11,954 nt of DNA from Paracoccaceae bacterium (GCA_023263735.1 JALQUQ010000054.1:1-11954), one strand, 5' to 3'; shown: positions 1 to 7,167, counted from the stretch's first letter. Made by a program: numbers and translations. Notes: generated by a model not told the origin, from the sequence alone.

Positions 1-580
1 CTTTTTGCGTCACCTGATAGATGCCCGCCCCTTCGGGTTCGGCCACGTTGAAATCCGGGCAAGGCCGGATCTGGAATTCCTGTGCCGCCGAGATGAAATC
101 GGTATCGACCGGGTTTGGGTCCCGCAGGTCCGACACGGACAATTCGCCGCTGACGCCGTGGACCGCAGCATCGATCCCGGCCCGCACGTTGCGTTCGGAT
201 TTGCGGAAATAGGGCAAGACGTCGTCATACGACCAGCCGTCACAGCCCTGCTCTGCCCAGTGGTCGTAATCGGCCTTGTGCCCCCGGATATAGATCATTC
301 CGTTGATCGCCGAGGACCCACCCAGTACCTTGCCGCGGGGAACGGTCACGACCCGACCGCCAAGGCCGGGCTGGGGCACGGACGAAAAGAGCCAATTGTG
401 CCGCTTGTCCTTGGACAGGGCGACCAGACCCAAGGGGATCTTGATCAGGGGGCTTTTATCCCGAGGACCAGCCTCGATCAGACAAACGCGCACCTTAGGG
501 TCTTCGGACAGGCGATTTGCAAGCACGGCACCGGCACTGCCTGCCCCTGCGATCACGTAATCAAACTCTCCCAGAACCAT
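1..580 (-). CDS. GMC-family FAD-dependent oxidoreductase (choline/alcohol dehydrogenase type), C-terminus beyond window
   Basis: This flavoprotein probably oxidises an alcohol to an aldehyde or ketone. Only the first 193 codons are inside the window; family members usually run to about 530-560 residues. The N-terminal FAD-binding Rossmann motif is clear: GAGSAG at residues 12-17, followed by the acidic ribose-binding end LIEAG with E36. The family signature GGSSAINGMIYIRG lies at residues 87-100. The start is the ATG at 580; an AGGCG stretch just upstream is a weak ribosome site. The gene is divergent from the SARP-type regulator, and a 17-bp repeat element plus a promoter-like block shared with the P450 operon lie upstream of it. 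I infer that it acts in the same pathway, perhaps on the alcohol made by the P450. The substrate cannot be read from the sequence. Confidence 0.93.
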   Translation of the reverse strand, partial: MVLGEFDYVIAGAGSAGAVLANRLSEDPKVRVCLIEAGPRDKSPLIKIPLGLVALSKDKRHNWLFSSVPQPGLGGRVVTVPRGKVLGGSSAINGMIYIRGHKADYDHWAEQGCDGWSYDDVLPYFRKSERNVRAGIDAAVHGVSGELSVSDLRDPNPVDTDFISAAQEFQIRPCPDFNVAEPEGAGIYQVTQK

Positions 581-633
581 ATGGCCACGCCTTTTTATAG
601 CACTGGACCTGCGATCAGATAAAACTTCCCCGA

Positions 634-655
634 CCTTTGACGCAGGCGTCAAAGG
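634..655. promoter_or_regulatory. Perfect palindrome, 10-bp arms with 2-bp centre
   Basis: The arm CCTTTGACGC at 634-643 is followed by AG and then its exact reverse complement at 646-655. This is the usual form of an operator for a homodimeric regulator. It lies 54-75 bp upstream of the GMC start codon and downstream, for the GMC transcript, of the proposed promoter block at 714-725. It could therefore be a repressor operator or a short hairpin in the GMC leader. No second copy was seen in the window. The protein that would bind it is not identified. Confidence 0.6.
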
Positions 656-713
656 GACAGCAAAAGCCGGCACCGATCAGCAGTATCCTCCCTGCCCCTA
701 TTCCGGGGTCCTC

Positions 714-750
714 GAATCAACTTAACACGTTCACTTTGGTTTTTCTTTGG
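714..750 (-). promoter_or_regulatory. Proposed SARP-type activator site and promoter block for the GMC gene
   Basis: On the plus strand, CTTTGG at 734-739 and CTTTGG at 745-750 are separated by five T, giving a direct repeat with an 11-bp period. SARP-family activators are known to bind direct repeats with this periodicity. Read toward the GMC gene, the element is followed after 8 nt by TTAAGTTGATTC (714-725, minus strand). The same 17-bp element, followed after 9 nt by TTACGCTGATTC, precedes the P450 operon. The shared order and orientation point to a GMC-facing promoter. The element also lies upstream of the regulator gene, so autoregulation is possible. Binding is inferred. Confidence 0.6.
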
Positions 751-822
751 AACAAAAATCCCGGATGGCTAAGATGCTGGCTATGCAGGCCAACCTATTA
801 GCGAAACTCCACGGTGTTTTGG

Positions 823-2238
823 ATGGAAATCATTGTAAACGCTGCCTTATTTTCCGACGACTCCACGCCGGATTTTGCCAACGATTCTTTGGCCGGACAG
901 CAGCTTTCGGCGGCAAGTATCCTGAGCGATGATCCGAACTTTCTGGAAAAGCTGCTGCAACCGCGGCTTGGGATTGCCACTGCCGCGCTGGATCACATGC
1001 CGATCGATGGCGAAGAGGTCTATGCGAAACTGCGCCACCATCTGGTCGAAGCCTATGCGACGGGCCTGATCATCGATATGCGGTGGGTTGTCGGCAATCT
1101 GCAGGGCCTGTTGGGAATACAGACTTGGGGCGGGGTGGCTGATCGGCTGGCGCGGGACTTGGGGATCAAGATCATTTCGATCTATGATCAGGACCTGACG
1201 ATCGAAGAGCAGATGCAGGCAGCGCTTCGGGCGCATCGCCAGATGCTTGCCCCCTCGGGCCTTCACGACAATCCGTTCTGGATTCCCGTCGATTTGCTGC
1301 AGCGCGCGCCGTTGGACGAACAGTTGTTTTTCATGCTGGGGCGGATTGTTCCCGAATATGCCAATCGGCACGGTCGTCGGCAGGATGGGCAAATGTTTGC
1401 GCGGGGGGCGACGCCCTCGTGGATCACCAAACCAGCCACCTTGGGCGTGCCGCCGTCGCCGACGCGCTGGCACATCCATTGTTTGGGGGAATTGCAGGTT
1501 CTGGTCGGAAACACCCCGGTCGAATGGCGTCAACCCGGTGGGGCCGCAAAGAAAATTCGGACGCTGTTTGCCTATCTTTTGCAAAGCGGGGACAAAGGCG
1601 CCCATGCCGACCAAATCGGCGAATTGCTTTGGCCCGAGGATGGTACCGAGGAGACGAAGCGCGCGCGCCTGCATCATACCGTTGCCATGCTGCGCAAGGC
1701 CCTTGGCTCGGCCGACTCGGTTCAGCGCGCGGGCGAATATTACCGGCTGCGCCCACCGTCCGGCAGTTGGATCGACATCGACACCTTTGAGCAATTGTGC
1801 CGACGGGGGCTTTCGCTTTTCAAGAGAAACGAGATCGAGGCCGCCTTCCGCGTCTATTCCGCCGCCGACAAGCTTTACGCCGGTGATTTGTTCGAAGATC
1901 TGCCGCTGGAATATGTGCGATCAGAGACCGATGATTGGTGCATGCCCCGCCGGATCTGGCTGCGCGAAATGGCGGTGAAACTGCAATATGATTTCGCCAA
2001 AGTCTGCATGGCCACGAATCGAATCCGGGAAGCCCTGGACCATTGCCAGAAGGCGCTGGCGATTGATCCGACGTCAGAAGGGGCCAATGCCGAAGCGATG
2101 AAAATCTTTGTGGCGCAGGGCAGGATGGACGCCATGCATCGGCAGTTTCGTCAGTATCGCGCATCGCTGGAAGCAATCGGCGCAACGGAAGGCATTGAAA
2201 TTAAATCGCTTTATCGAGAACTTTCGCGTGCCCGCTGA
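823..2238 (+). CDS. SARP/BTAD-family transcriptional activator with MEDS-like N-terminal region
   Basis: This is probably the pathway activator. Numbering below is from the alternative GTG start at 814; subtract 3 for the ATG at 823. Residues about 65-180 resemble the C-terminal part of MEDS/DcmR-type sensory domains (IISIYDQDLTIEEQ, then LRAHRQM and HDNPFWIP). Residues about 219-315 form an OmpR/SARP-like winged helix (LGELQVLVG, IGELLWPED, RLHHTVAMLRKALG). Residues about 320-474 are a bacterial transcriptional activator domain with TPR-like helices (EALDHCQKALAIDPTSEGANAEAMKIF). There are no membrane segments. An in-frame stop at 799-801 limits the start to 814 or 823, and neither has a clear Shine-Dalgarno sequence. 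Identical double-repeat elements lie on both sides of the gene. SARPs are best known from actinomycete antibiotic clusters; use in a proteobacterial catabolic cluster is less usual. The ligand is unknown. Confidence 0.88.
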   Translation: MEIIVNAALFSDDSTPDFANDSLAGQQLSAASILSDDPNFLEKLLQPRLGIATAALDHMPIDGEEVYAKLRHHLVEAYATGLIIDMRWVVGNLQGLLGIQTWGGVADRLARDLGIKIISIYDQDLTIEEQMQAALRAHRQMLAPSGLHDNPFWIPVDLLQRAPLDEQLFFMLGRIVPEYANRHGRRQDGQMFARGATPSWITKPATLGVPPSPTRWHIHCLGELQVLVGNTPVEWRQPGGAAKKIRTLFAYLLQSGDKGAHADQIGELLWPEDGTEETKRARLHHTVAMLRKALGSADSVQRAGEYYRLRPPSGSWIDIDTFEQLCRRGLSLFKRNEIEAAFRVYSAADKLYAGDLFEDLPLEYVRSETDDWCMPRRIWLREMAVKLQYDFAKVCMATNRIREALDHCQKALAIDPTSEGANAEAMKIFVAQGRMDAMHRQFRQYRASLEAIGATEGIEIKSLYRELSRAR

Positions 2239-2252
2239 TCATTTCGGCCTCG

Positions 2253-2290
2253 CCAAAGAAAAACCAAAGCCAATAGACTTACGCTGATTC
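2253..2290 (+). promoter_or_regulatory. Proposed SARP-type activator site and promoter block for the P450 operon
   Basis: CCAAAG at 2253-2258 and CCAAAG at 2264-2269 are separated by five A. The 17 bp are the exact reverse complement of 734-750, so the orientation relative to the P450 gene equals that relative to the GMC gene. After 9 nt comes TTACGCTGATTC (2279-2290), matching 10 of 12 bases of the block in front of the GMC gene. The latter block, with GATTCT or TAGACT (2274-2279) as candidate -10 hexamers, is probably core promoter. Transcription would then start roughly 50 nt before the P450 ATG. Apart from a ribosome binding site, the rest of the 2239-2345 intergenic stretch shows nothing else. 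Confidence 0.62.
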
Positions 2291-2331
2291 TCAACACGGG
2301 GCCGTCCAACCACAGGGTCGGCTTCCGTCAC

Positions 2332-2340
2332 GGGAGGAAA
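2332..2340 (+). promoter_or_regulatory. Strong ribosome binding site of the P450 gene
   Basis: GGGAGGAAA ends 5 nt before the ATG at 2346 and settles that start. Confidence 0.85.
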
Positions 2341-2345
2341 TCACA

Positions 2346-3590
2346 ATGAAAGACTTCAACGGCGAAAGGCCGTCCGAAGGGTTTGACCCTTTTGACCTGA
2401 ACAAGCCGCACGCCCGCTGGGAAGCATTCCGCCAAGAACAGCCGATCTTCTTTCACGAAGAGACCGGATATTGGGTCGTTTCCCGATATGACGACATCAA
2501 GGCAATCTTTGACGATTGGAAAACCTTTTCGTCTGAAAACGCGCAAAAGCCGATGCGTCCGATGTGTGCCGAAGGTCGCAAGGTATTGGAAGAAGGGGGA
2601 TTTACCGCCTATTCCGGCCTGACGGCCCGCGTTCCCCCCGACCACACCCGGATCAGGAAAGTGGCCCAATCCTGCTTTGGTCCGCGCCGTTTTCGGTCGA
2701 TCGAACCGCAAATCGAAGACATCGTGCGCCGCCATCTGGATGCGCTGGAAGCTGCGGGCAAAGCCGGGCAGCCGGTCGATTTTTGGGATGTGGTGGCCTA
2801 TCCGGTTCCGGCCTATGTTCTCTTTACCCTGATGGGCATTCCTGACGAGGATGTGCCCAAAATCAAGCAATATGGCGCCAGCCGCGGGCGGATGACGTGG
2901 TCTGATCTTTCCGATGAAGAGCAGATTCCCGTCGCGCACGACATGGTGGCCTATTGGAAATACATCCACGATCTGCTGGACATGCGTCGATCAAATCCGG
3001 GTGACGACTTCCCCTCGGACCTGTTGCGCCTGCAATCCGAAGGGGCAGACATCACGGATGAGGAAATCGCTGGCGTCCTTTATTCAACGCTGTTTGCGGG
3101 TCATGAAACGACATCGACTTTCATGGGCAACTATGTGCTGACCCTGATGGACAACCGCGACGCTTGGGAAGCGATCAAGGCCGATCCATCGAAAATTCCG
3201 AACGCGGTCGAAGAAATGCTGCGCTACATGCCCTCGGTTGTTGGCTGGCGTCGCCGCGCCCGCACTGCCGTCACCGTCGGTGGCGTGGACCTGCCCGCCG
3301 GGGCAGAAGTCTTGATGATCACAGGTTCGGCCAATCGCGACGAAAGCCATTTCCCGCAAGGCGAAAAGCTTGACATCACGCGCGATAATGCCCGGACGCA
3401 CCTGAGCTTTGGTTACGGCATTCATTACTGCCTCGGGTTCCAGCTTGCCAAGATGGAAGCAGCCGTCTTGTTGCGCCAGTTGTCCGAGCGTTTTCCAACC
3501 CTTCGTTTGGCCCAGAACTTCGAGGCTGAATACAATCGGAACATCACTTTCCGGGTTCCGAAATCGGTCATGGTGGAGTGGGATCAATGA
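2346..3590 (+). CDS. Cytochrome P450 monooxygenase (soluble bacterial class I type)
   Basis: This soluble heme monooxygenase is 414 aa, the usual length for ferredoxin-dependent bacterial P450s, and has no membrane anchor. The I-helix oxygen-activation motif AGHETTS is at residues 251-257, with T255 as the likely proton-relay threonine. The ExxR motif is E290-M-L-R293. The heme-binding loop FGYGIHYCLG is at 355-364, with C362 as the iron ligand. It is the first gene of the operon and overlaps the next start by 4 bp (ATGA), so it is coupled to the phosphotransferase subunit. The ferredoxin at the end of the operon is its likely electron donor; no ferredoxin reductase is in the window. By analogy with CreJ of C. 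glutamicum, which oxidises phosphorylated alkylphenols, its true substrate may be a phosphate ester made by the next two proteins. That is inference, and the CYP family cannot be assigned by eye. Confidence 0.96.
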   Translation: MKDFNGERPSEGFDPFDLNKPHARWEAFRQEQPIFFHEETGYWVVSRYDDIKAIFDDWKTFSSENAQKPMRPMCAEGRKVLEEGGFTAYSGLTARVPPDHTRIRKVAQSCFGPRRFRSIEPQIEDIVRRHLDALEAAGKAGQPVDFWDVVAYPVPAYVLFTLMGIPDEDVPKIKQYGASRGRMTWSDLSDEEQIPVAHDMVAYWKYIHDLLDMRRSNPGDDFPSDLLRLQSEGADITDEEIAGVLYSTLFAGHETTSTFMGNYVLTLMDNRDAWEAIKADPSKIPNAVEEMLRYMPSVVGWRRRARTAVTVGGVDLPAGAEVLMITGSANRDESHFPQGEKLDITRDNARTHLSFGYGIHYCLGFQLAKMEAAVLLRQLSERFPTLRLAQNFEAEYNRNITFRVPKSVMVEWDQ

Positions 3591-4654
3591 CAAAATCACT
3601 GTATACTCTTGATTTCTCGGAAATCAGCCATGCGGACTTTGCCCGCGTTGGTGGAAAATGCGCCAGCCTTGGCGAAATGACCCAAGCCGGCGTTGCCGTT
3701 CCGCCCGGCTTTGCCGTGACCACCGATGCCTATCAGGCCATGTTGGATCACCACGGTTTGCGCGACGAAATCGAACGTCATATGAGCGCGGTTGATCCGT
3801 TCGATCTGGATTCGGTGGATCGTGCGGCGCAGGCCATACGCATTCGTATCCGCAGCCATCACCTGCCCGCCGCTGTCGAAGAGGCCATTCGCCAATCCTA
3901 CGCCGAAATGGGCGACTCCATGCCCGTGGCCGTGCGCTCTTCGGCAACTGCCGAAGATCTGCCGGATGCGAGCTTTGCCGGCCAACAGGACACTTACCTG
4001 TGGATTCGTGGCGCGGATCAGGTGGTCGAAAAGGTCCGCGATTGCTGGGCTTCGCTGTATACGACGCGCGCCGTTGCCTATCGGGAAAAGAACCGCATTT
4101 CCCACGCAGATGTCCTGATGAGCGTTGGCGTGCAGAAAATGGTGAACGCCCGCGCCGCCGGTGTTGCGATGACGCTGGACCCTGTGAACGGCGACCGCAC
4201 GAAAATCGTGATCGACGCCAGCTGGGGCCTTGGCGAAATGGTGGTTTCCGGCGTGGTTACCCCCGACAACTTTACCGTTGAAAAGGTTTTGGAGGAAATT
4301 ACGGCCAGAAAGATTTCGGACAAACACGTCGAACTCGTCGGCGTCCCGGAATCGGGCGAAGCGCTGGAGCGCGAGGTTGAGGAGGCCCGCCGCACCATCC
4401 AATGCCTGTCTGATGCCGAAGTCGTCGCGGTGGCCCGGCTCGCCAAGCGCTTGGAAAAGCAAAACAAATGCCCGCAAGACGTAGAATGGGCGATTGATGC
4501 AGACCTGCCGGATGGAGAAAACCTTTTGGCCCTGCAATCCCGCCCGGAAACGATCTGGAGCCAGAAAAAGAAAGACGCGCCCAAAACCACCTATGCAACC
4601 GGGGTGATGGGAATTGTCGGCACGCTCAACGCCGCTTTGCCCGTCAAGCGCTGA
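3587..4654 (+). CDS. PEP-synthase-like phosphotransferase, small subunit (ATP/substrate-binding N-terminal half)
   Basis: This 355-aa protein corresponds to the N-terminal nucleotide-binding domain of PEP synthase. Visible motifs are VGGKCASLGEM (21-31), VAVRSSATAEDLPDASFAGQQ (114-134, with conserved R117), a DPVNGDRTKIVI segment from 198 followed by WGLGEMVVSG, and the closing DVEWAID...QSRPET (298-322). It lacks the swivelling phosphohistidine domain, which is supplied by the next gene. The beta subunit of Thauera phenylphosphate synthase (about 40 kDa) has the same size and content; CreH/CreI of C. glutamicum provide the equivalent function for 4-cresol. The likely role is to bind ATP and phosphorylate the partner histidine, which passes the phosphate to an organic hydroxyl. 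The start is the ATG at 3587 inside the P450 stop (ATGA overlap), with GGAG just upstream; a longer GTG start at 3578 is less likely. Confidence 0.9.
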   Translation: MTKSLYTLDFSEISHADFARVGGKCASLGEMTQAGVAVPPGFAVTTDAYQAMLDHHGLRDEIERHMSAVDPFDLDSVDRAAQAIRIRIRSHHLPAAVEEAIRQSYAEMGDSMPVAVRSSATAEDLPDASFAGQQDTYLWIRGADQVVEKVRDCWASLYTTRAVAYREKNRISHADVLMSVGVQKMVNARAAGVAMTLDPVNGDRTKIVIDASWGLGEMVVSGVVTPDNFTVEKVLEEITARKISDKHVELVGVPESGEALEREVEEARRTIQCLSDAEVVAVARLAKRLEKQNKCPQDVEWAIDADLPDGENLLALQSRPETIWSQKKKDAPKTTYATGVMGIVGTLNAALPVKR

Positions 4655-4675
4655 TCTAAACAACAAAAGATTTCA

Positions 4676-4682
4676 GGGAGGA
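4676..4682 (+). promoter_or_regulatory. Ribosome binding site of the phosphotransferase large subunit
   Basis: GGGAGGA lies 9 nt before the ATG at 4692. It fixes the start there rather than at in-frame upstream codons that would overlap the previous gene. Confidence 0.82.
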
Positions 4683-4691
4683 ATCGACCAA

Positions 4692-6503
4692 ATGGATGCC
4701 AAGACCCCGCTGTTCCCCAGCGCTTTTGACGTGAAATCACCGGCAGGTGCCGAAGACTGGCGCAGCCTGTACCCCTATTACACCCAGTTCCAGCCGTCGC
4801 GCCGTGCCGAAGATGACCAGAAGTTCTGGTTCTGCAACAGCCAACACTGGCCAAACCCCTTGCGCCCGTTTGACGTGATCTTCCTTGATTTCGCGATCAA
4901 ATGCCTTGGCCAGTACAACAGCCGTCACCTGATGGTGCCCCCGGCGAACGGGATCGATTATCGCATTCTGAACGGCTTTGTGTATTTCTCGCCGGTTGCT
5001 GTTGCGCCCGAGAATATCGAAGCCCGGATTCCGCAGTTCCTGGATCGTGCGGGCCATTACTTCATGAACTGGAATGACCTTCTGGCCAATTGGAAGGTCA
5101 AGGTCAAAGGCATGATCGATGCGATGAACGCGATCAGCTTTGCCCCCTTGCCGGATGTGGTTCCCGTCGAATGGGTCAAGGATGGCGTGGGTCTGGACAA
5201 CACCAATGCCCTGTTCGAAGCCTATGAAAAGCTGATCGAACTTTCGTACAAGACGTGGCAGTACCACTTTGAATTCCTGAACCTTGGCTATGCCGCATAC
5301 CTCGACTTTTTCGGCTTCGTGAAGTCGCAATTTCCGACGATCCCCGATCAGGCGATTGCGAAAATGGTTCAGGGCGTGGATTCCGAACTGTTCCGCCCCG
5401 ATGACGAAATCAAGAAACTGTCCCGTCTGGCCGTGGAACTGGGCGTTGACGGCGCGTTGATGTCGGGAACAGCCGATCAGGCCTTGGCCGCTGTGGCCGC
5501 CTTGCCGAATGGCGACAAATGGCTGGCCGCGTGGAAAGCTGCGCAGGACCCGTGGTTCAACTTTACCAGCGGCAACGGTTTCTATTCGACCGACAAGTAT
5601 TGGATCGACCATCTCGATATTCCGATGGGCTATCTGCGCGACTATATTCCACGCGTGAAAGCGGGCGAGCGCATCGAGCGCCCGACCGAAAAACTGTTGG
5701 CCGAACGCGATCGCATCACGGCGGAATACCGCGAGATGATGGACGAAGAGGCGCAGGCCGTTTTTGACGGCAAACTGGGCCTGTCGCGGACCGTGTTCCC
5801 CTATGTGGAAGACCACAACTTCTATATCGAACACTGGGCGCTTGGCGTATTCTGGCGCAAGATGCGCGAGCTGTCGCGCATGCTGTCGCAGGCGGGCTTC
5901 TGGCCGGATGACGACGGAATGTTCTATCTGAACCGCAACGAAGTGCGCGATGTGCTTTGGGATTATGCCGCGGCTTGGGCGATTGGCACCCCGAATGTCG
6001 GCTCGGCCATCTGGCCCGCCGAAGTGGAACGCCGCCGCAAACTGCTGGACGCTTTGGCCAGCGAGGCACCGGTTCCTGCACTGAACAACCCGCCGGAAGT
6101 GATCACCGAACCCTTTACCATCATGCTCTGGGGCATCACCTCCGAGGCGATCGACCGCTGGACCGGATCGTCCGACGAGTCGGGTGGCCTGAAAGGGATG
6201 GCGGCAGCCCCCGGCACGGTCGAAGGCATCGCCCGTGTTCTGCGCAGCCCTGATCAACTGGCCGAACTGCAAAAGGGCGAAATCCTTGTCACCCCGGTTA
6301 CGGCCCCCAGCTGGGCGCCCGTGTTCGGCAAGATCGCCGCGGCCGTGACCGACATTGGCGGCATGATGAGCCACGCGGCCATCGTTTGCCGCGAATACGG
6401 TCTTCCGGCGGTGACCGGCACCGGCAATGCCAGCTCGAAAATCAAGACGGGCCAGCGCGTTCGCGTTGATGGCAACACCGGCACGGTGACGATTCTCGAC
6501 TGA
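4692..6503 (+). CDS. PEP-utilizing-enzyme mobile-domain protein; phosphotransferase large subunit (phenylphosphate-synthase alpha-like)
   Basis: This 603-aa protein has a long N-terminal region (about 1-480, rich in aromatic residues) with no simple signature. A C-terminal swivelling domain carries the phosphohistidine motif GGMMSHAAIVCREYGLPAVTG, in which H561 is the predicted phosphorylated residue. The C-terminus ends about 42 residues later without a TIM-barrel PEP-binding domain, so this is not a PEP synthase. The alpha subunit of Thauera phenylphosphate synthase (about 70 kDa) has the same size and a histidine close to the same place. Together with the preceding gene it should transfer a phosphate to a substrate hydroxyl, probably phenolic. 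The third, CBS-domain subunit of the Thauera enzyme is not in the window, and neither are phenylphosphate carboxylase genes. Function in a P450 pathway of Cre type therefore fits better. The pair is not a frameshifted single gene: each half has its own start and a 37-bp gap separates them. Confidence 0.88.
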   Translation: MDAKTPLFPSAFDVKSPAGAEDWRSLYPYYTQFQPSRRAEDDQKFWFCNSQHWPNPLRPFDVIFLDFAIKCLGQYNSRHLMVPPANGIDYRILNGFVYFSPVAVAPENIEARIPQFLDRAGHYFMNWNDLLANWKVKVKGMIDAMNAISFAPLPDVVPVEWVKDGVGLDNTNALFEAYEKLIELSYKTWQYHFEFLNLGYAAYLDFFGFVKSQFPTIPDQAIAKMVQGVDSELFRPDDEIKKLSRLAVELGVDGALMSGTADQALAAVAALPNGDKWLAAWKAAQDPWFNFTSGNGFYSTDKYWIDHLDIPMGYLRDYIPRVKAGERIERPTEKLLAERDRITAEYREMMDEEAQAVFDGKLGLSRTVFPYVEDHNFYIEHWALGVFWRKMRELSRMLSQAGFWPDDDGMFYLNRNEVRDVLWDYAAAWAIGTPNVGSAIWPAEVERRRKLLDALASEAPVPALNNPPEVITEPFTIMLWGITSEAIDRWTGSSDESGGLKGMAAAPGTVEGIARVLRSPDQLAELQKGEILVTPVTAPSWAPVFGKIAAAVTDIGGMMSHAAIVCREYGLPAVTGTGNASSKIKTGQRVRVDGNTGTVTILD

Positions 6504-6518
6504 CCTCACCTGAGCCTT

Positions 6519-6545
6519 GGGGCAGGGCAACCTGCCCCATTTTTT
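6519..6545 (+). terminator. Intrinsic (rho-independent) terminator inside the operon
   Basis: An 8-bp perfect stem, GGGGCAGG at 6519-6526 and CCTGCCCC at 6531-6538, closes a GCAA tetraloop and is followed by A and six T (6540-6545). It lies between the large phosphotransferase subunit and the first HD gene, ending 16 bp before that start. All downstream genes are on the same strand, so it probably attenuates rather than ends the transcript, giving the front three genes higher expression. An additional promoter for the rear genes is possible but none is obvious in the 58-bp gap. Confidence 0.85.
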
Positions 6546-6561
6546 CAAGACGGACAGAGCT

Positions 6562-7158
6562 ATGACACTTGACCTTGGGCGTTATGATCAGGTGTGGCGC
6601 GCTGCCGAACCCTATATGCGTGCCCGCAAGAACGATGTGCACATTCCCCTTTCCTTTGACTGGGCGGTGCGGCTTTTGGAGCATTTTCCGCAAGCAGATG
6701 CGGATATCTGCCTTTTGGCCATTCTTCTGCATGATATCGGGTGGTGGGCCATCGATATGGAAGAAATCATCGAACAGGGATTTCGTTCCGAAAATATCCT
6801 GCAGTCGGATGTGCGGTATCGACACGAGGCCGAAGGCGTTCGTCTTGGCACAGAGGTTCTGCGCCAGACAGGATGGAGCGAAGAGGTCATCCGGCAGGTT
6901 TGCGAGATCATCGACGGTCACGATACCCGGCCCGATCCTCGGCATTTGAATGACCGGATCGTGCGGGATGCTGATAAACTGTGGCGCTATGATGTGCCCG
7001 GAACGGCGATCGGTTGCGATTGGTTTGGCGAAACGCCGGCCCAAAACTGCGACAGGAACGAACGCATTTTGCCCAAGTTTGAAACCGAACCCGGTCGGGC
7101 CATGGCCATTGCCGCTTTGGCCGCCACGCGAAAAGCGCTCAAAGTTCACGTGCTTTAG
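6562..7158 (+). CDS. HD-domain protein, putative metal-dependent phosphohydrolase (HD1)
   Basis: This 198-aa protein shows the HD superfamily pattern: H27, the H57-D58 doublet in LLHDIGWW, H88, H120-D121 in IIDGHDT, and D136 in RDADKLWR. These residues would hold one or two divalent metals. Most HD proteins are phosphohydrolases, though a minority (such as PhnZ and myo-inositol oxygenase) are di-iron oxygenases. Next to a phosphotransferase and a P450 the natural guess is removal of the phosphate after oxidation, as CreD does in the 4-cresol pathway. The start is the ATG at 6562; the ribosome site is weak (a GGA about 10 nt upstream). The gene follows the intrinsic terminator and is separated from the aldehyde dehydrogenase by 9 bp. 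It is clearly related to the second HD protein at 8604. Confidence 0.87.
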   Translation: MTLDLGRYDQVWRAAEPYMRARKNDVHIPLSFDWAVRLLEHFPQADADICLLAILLHDIGWWAIDMEEIIEQGFRSENILQSDVRYRHEAEGVRLGTEVLRQTGWSEEVIRQVCEIIDGHDTRPDPRHLNDRIVRDADKLWRYDVPGTAIGCDWFGETPAQNCDRNERILPKFETEPGRAMAIAALAATRKALKVHVL

Positions 7159-7167
7159 GGGTATCCC

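Larger units (their letters stand above)
581..822. other. Divergent intergenic region between the GMC gene and the regulator
   Basis: No convincing gene is present; the short open frames here lack family features and good ribosome sites. The region holds a perfect palindrome at 634-655, a GMC-facing promoter-like block at 714-725 and the 17-bp double CTTTGG element at 734-750. A TATAAA on the minus strand near 594-599 could be a promoter hexamer for the GMC gene but has no good -35 partner. TAAGAT at 770-775 is a weak candidate -10 for the regulator. No terminator was seen. Confidence 0.7.

Noticed and set aside
747..932. Small open frame upstream of and overlapping the regulator start
   Set aside because: It has no good ribosome site or motif, and it overlaps the 17-bp element and the regulator coding sequence in another frame.
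847..1794. Minus-strand 315-codon open frame opposite the regulator
   Set aside because: Its translation has no family features; the plus strand encodes a clear winged-helix and BTAD protein.
3587..6503. The two phosphotransferase genes as one PEP synthase broken by a frameshift
   Set aside because: The halves have separate starts, the second has a strong ribosome site and a 37-bp gap, and the large subunit has a long region not found in PEP synthase and lacks its PEP-binding barrel. The arrangement fits a natural two-subunit enzyme.
3587..6503. Anaerobic phenol carboxylation (phenylphosphate synthase with carboxylase) as the role of the cluster
   Set aside because: No carboxylase or CBS-domain subunit is seen, and the neighbouring P450 and ferredoxin require oxygen.
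4737..6548. A 603-codon open frame on the minus strand opposite the large phosphotransferase subunit
   Set aside because: It shows no recognisable family motif, while the plus-strand frame has a ribosome site, a phosphohistidine motif and operon context. Long antisense frames are common in GC-rich genes.
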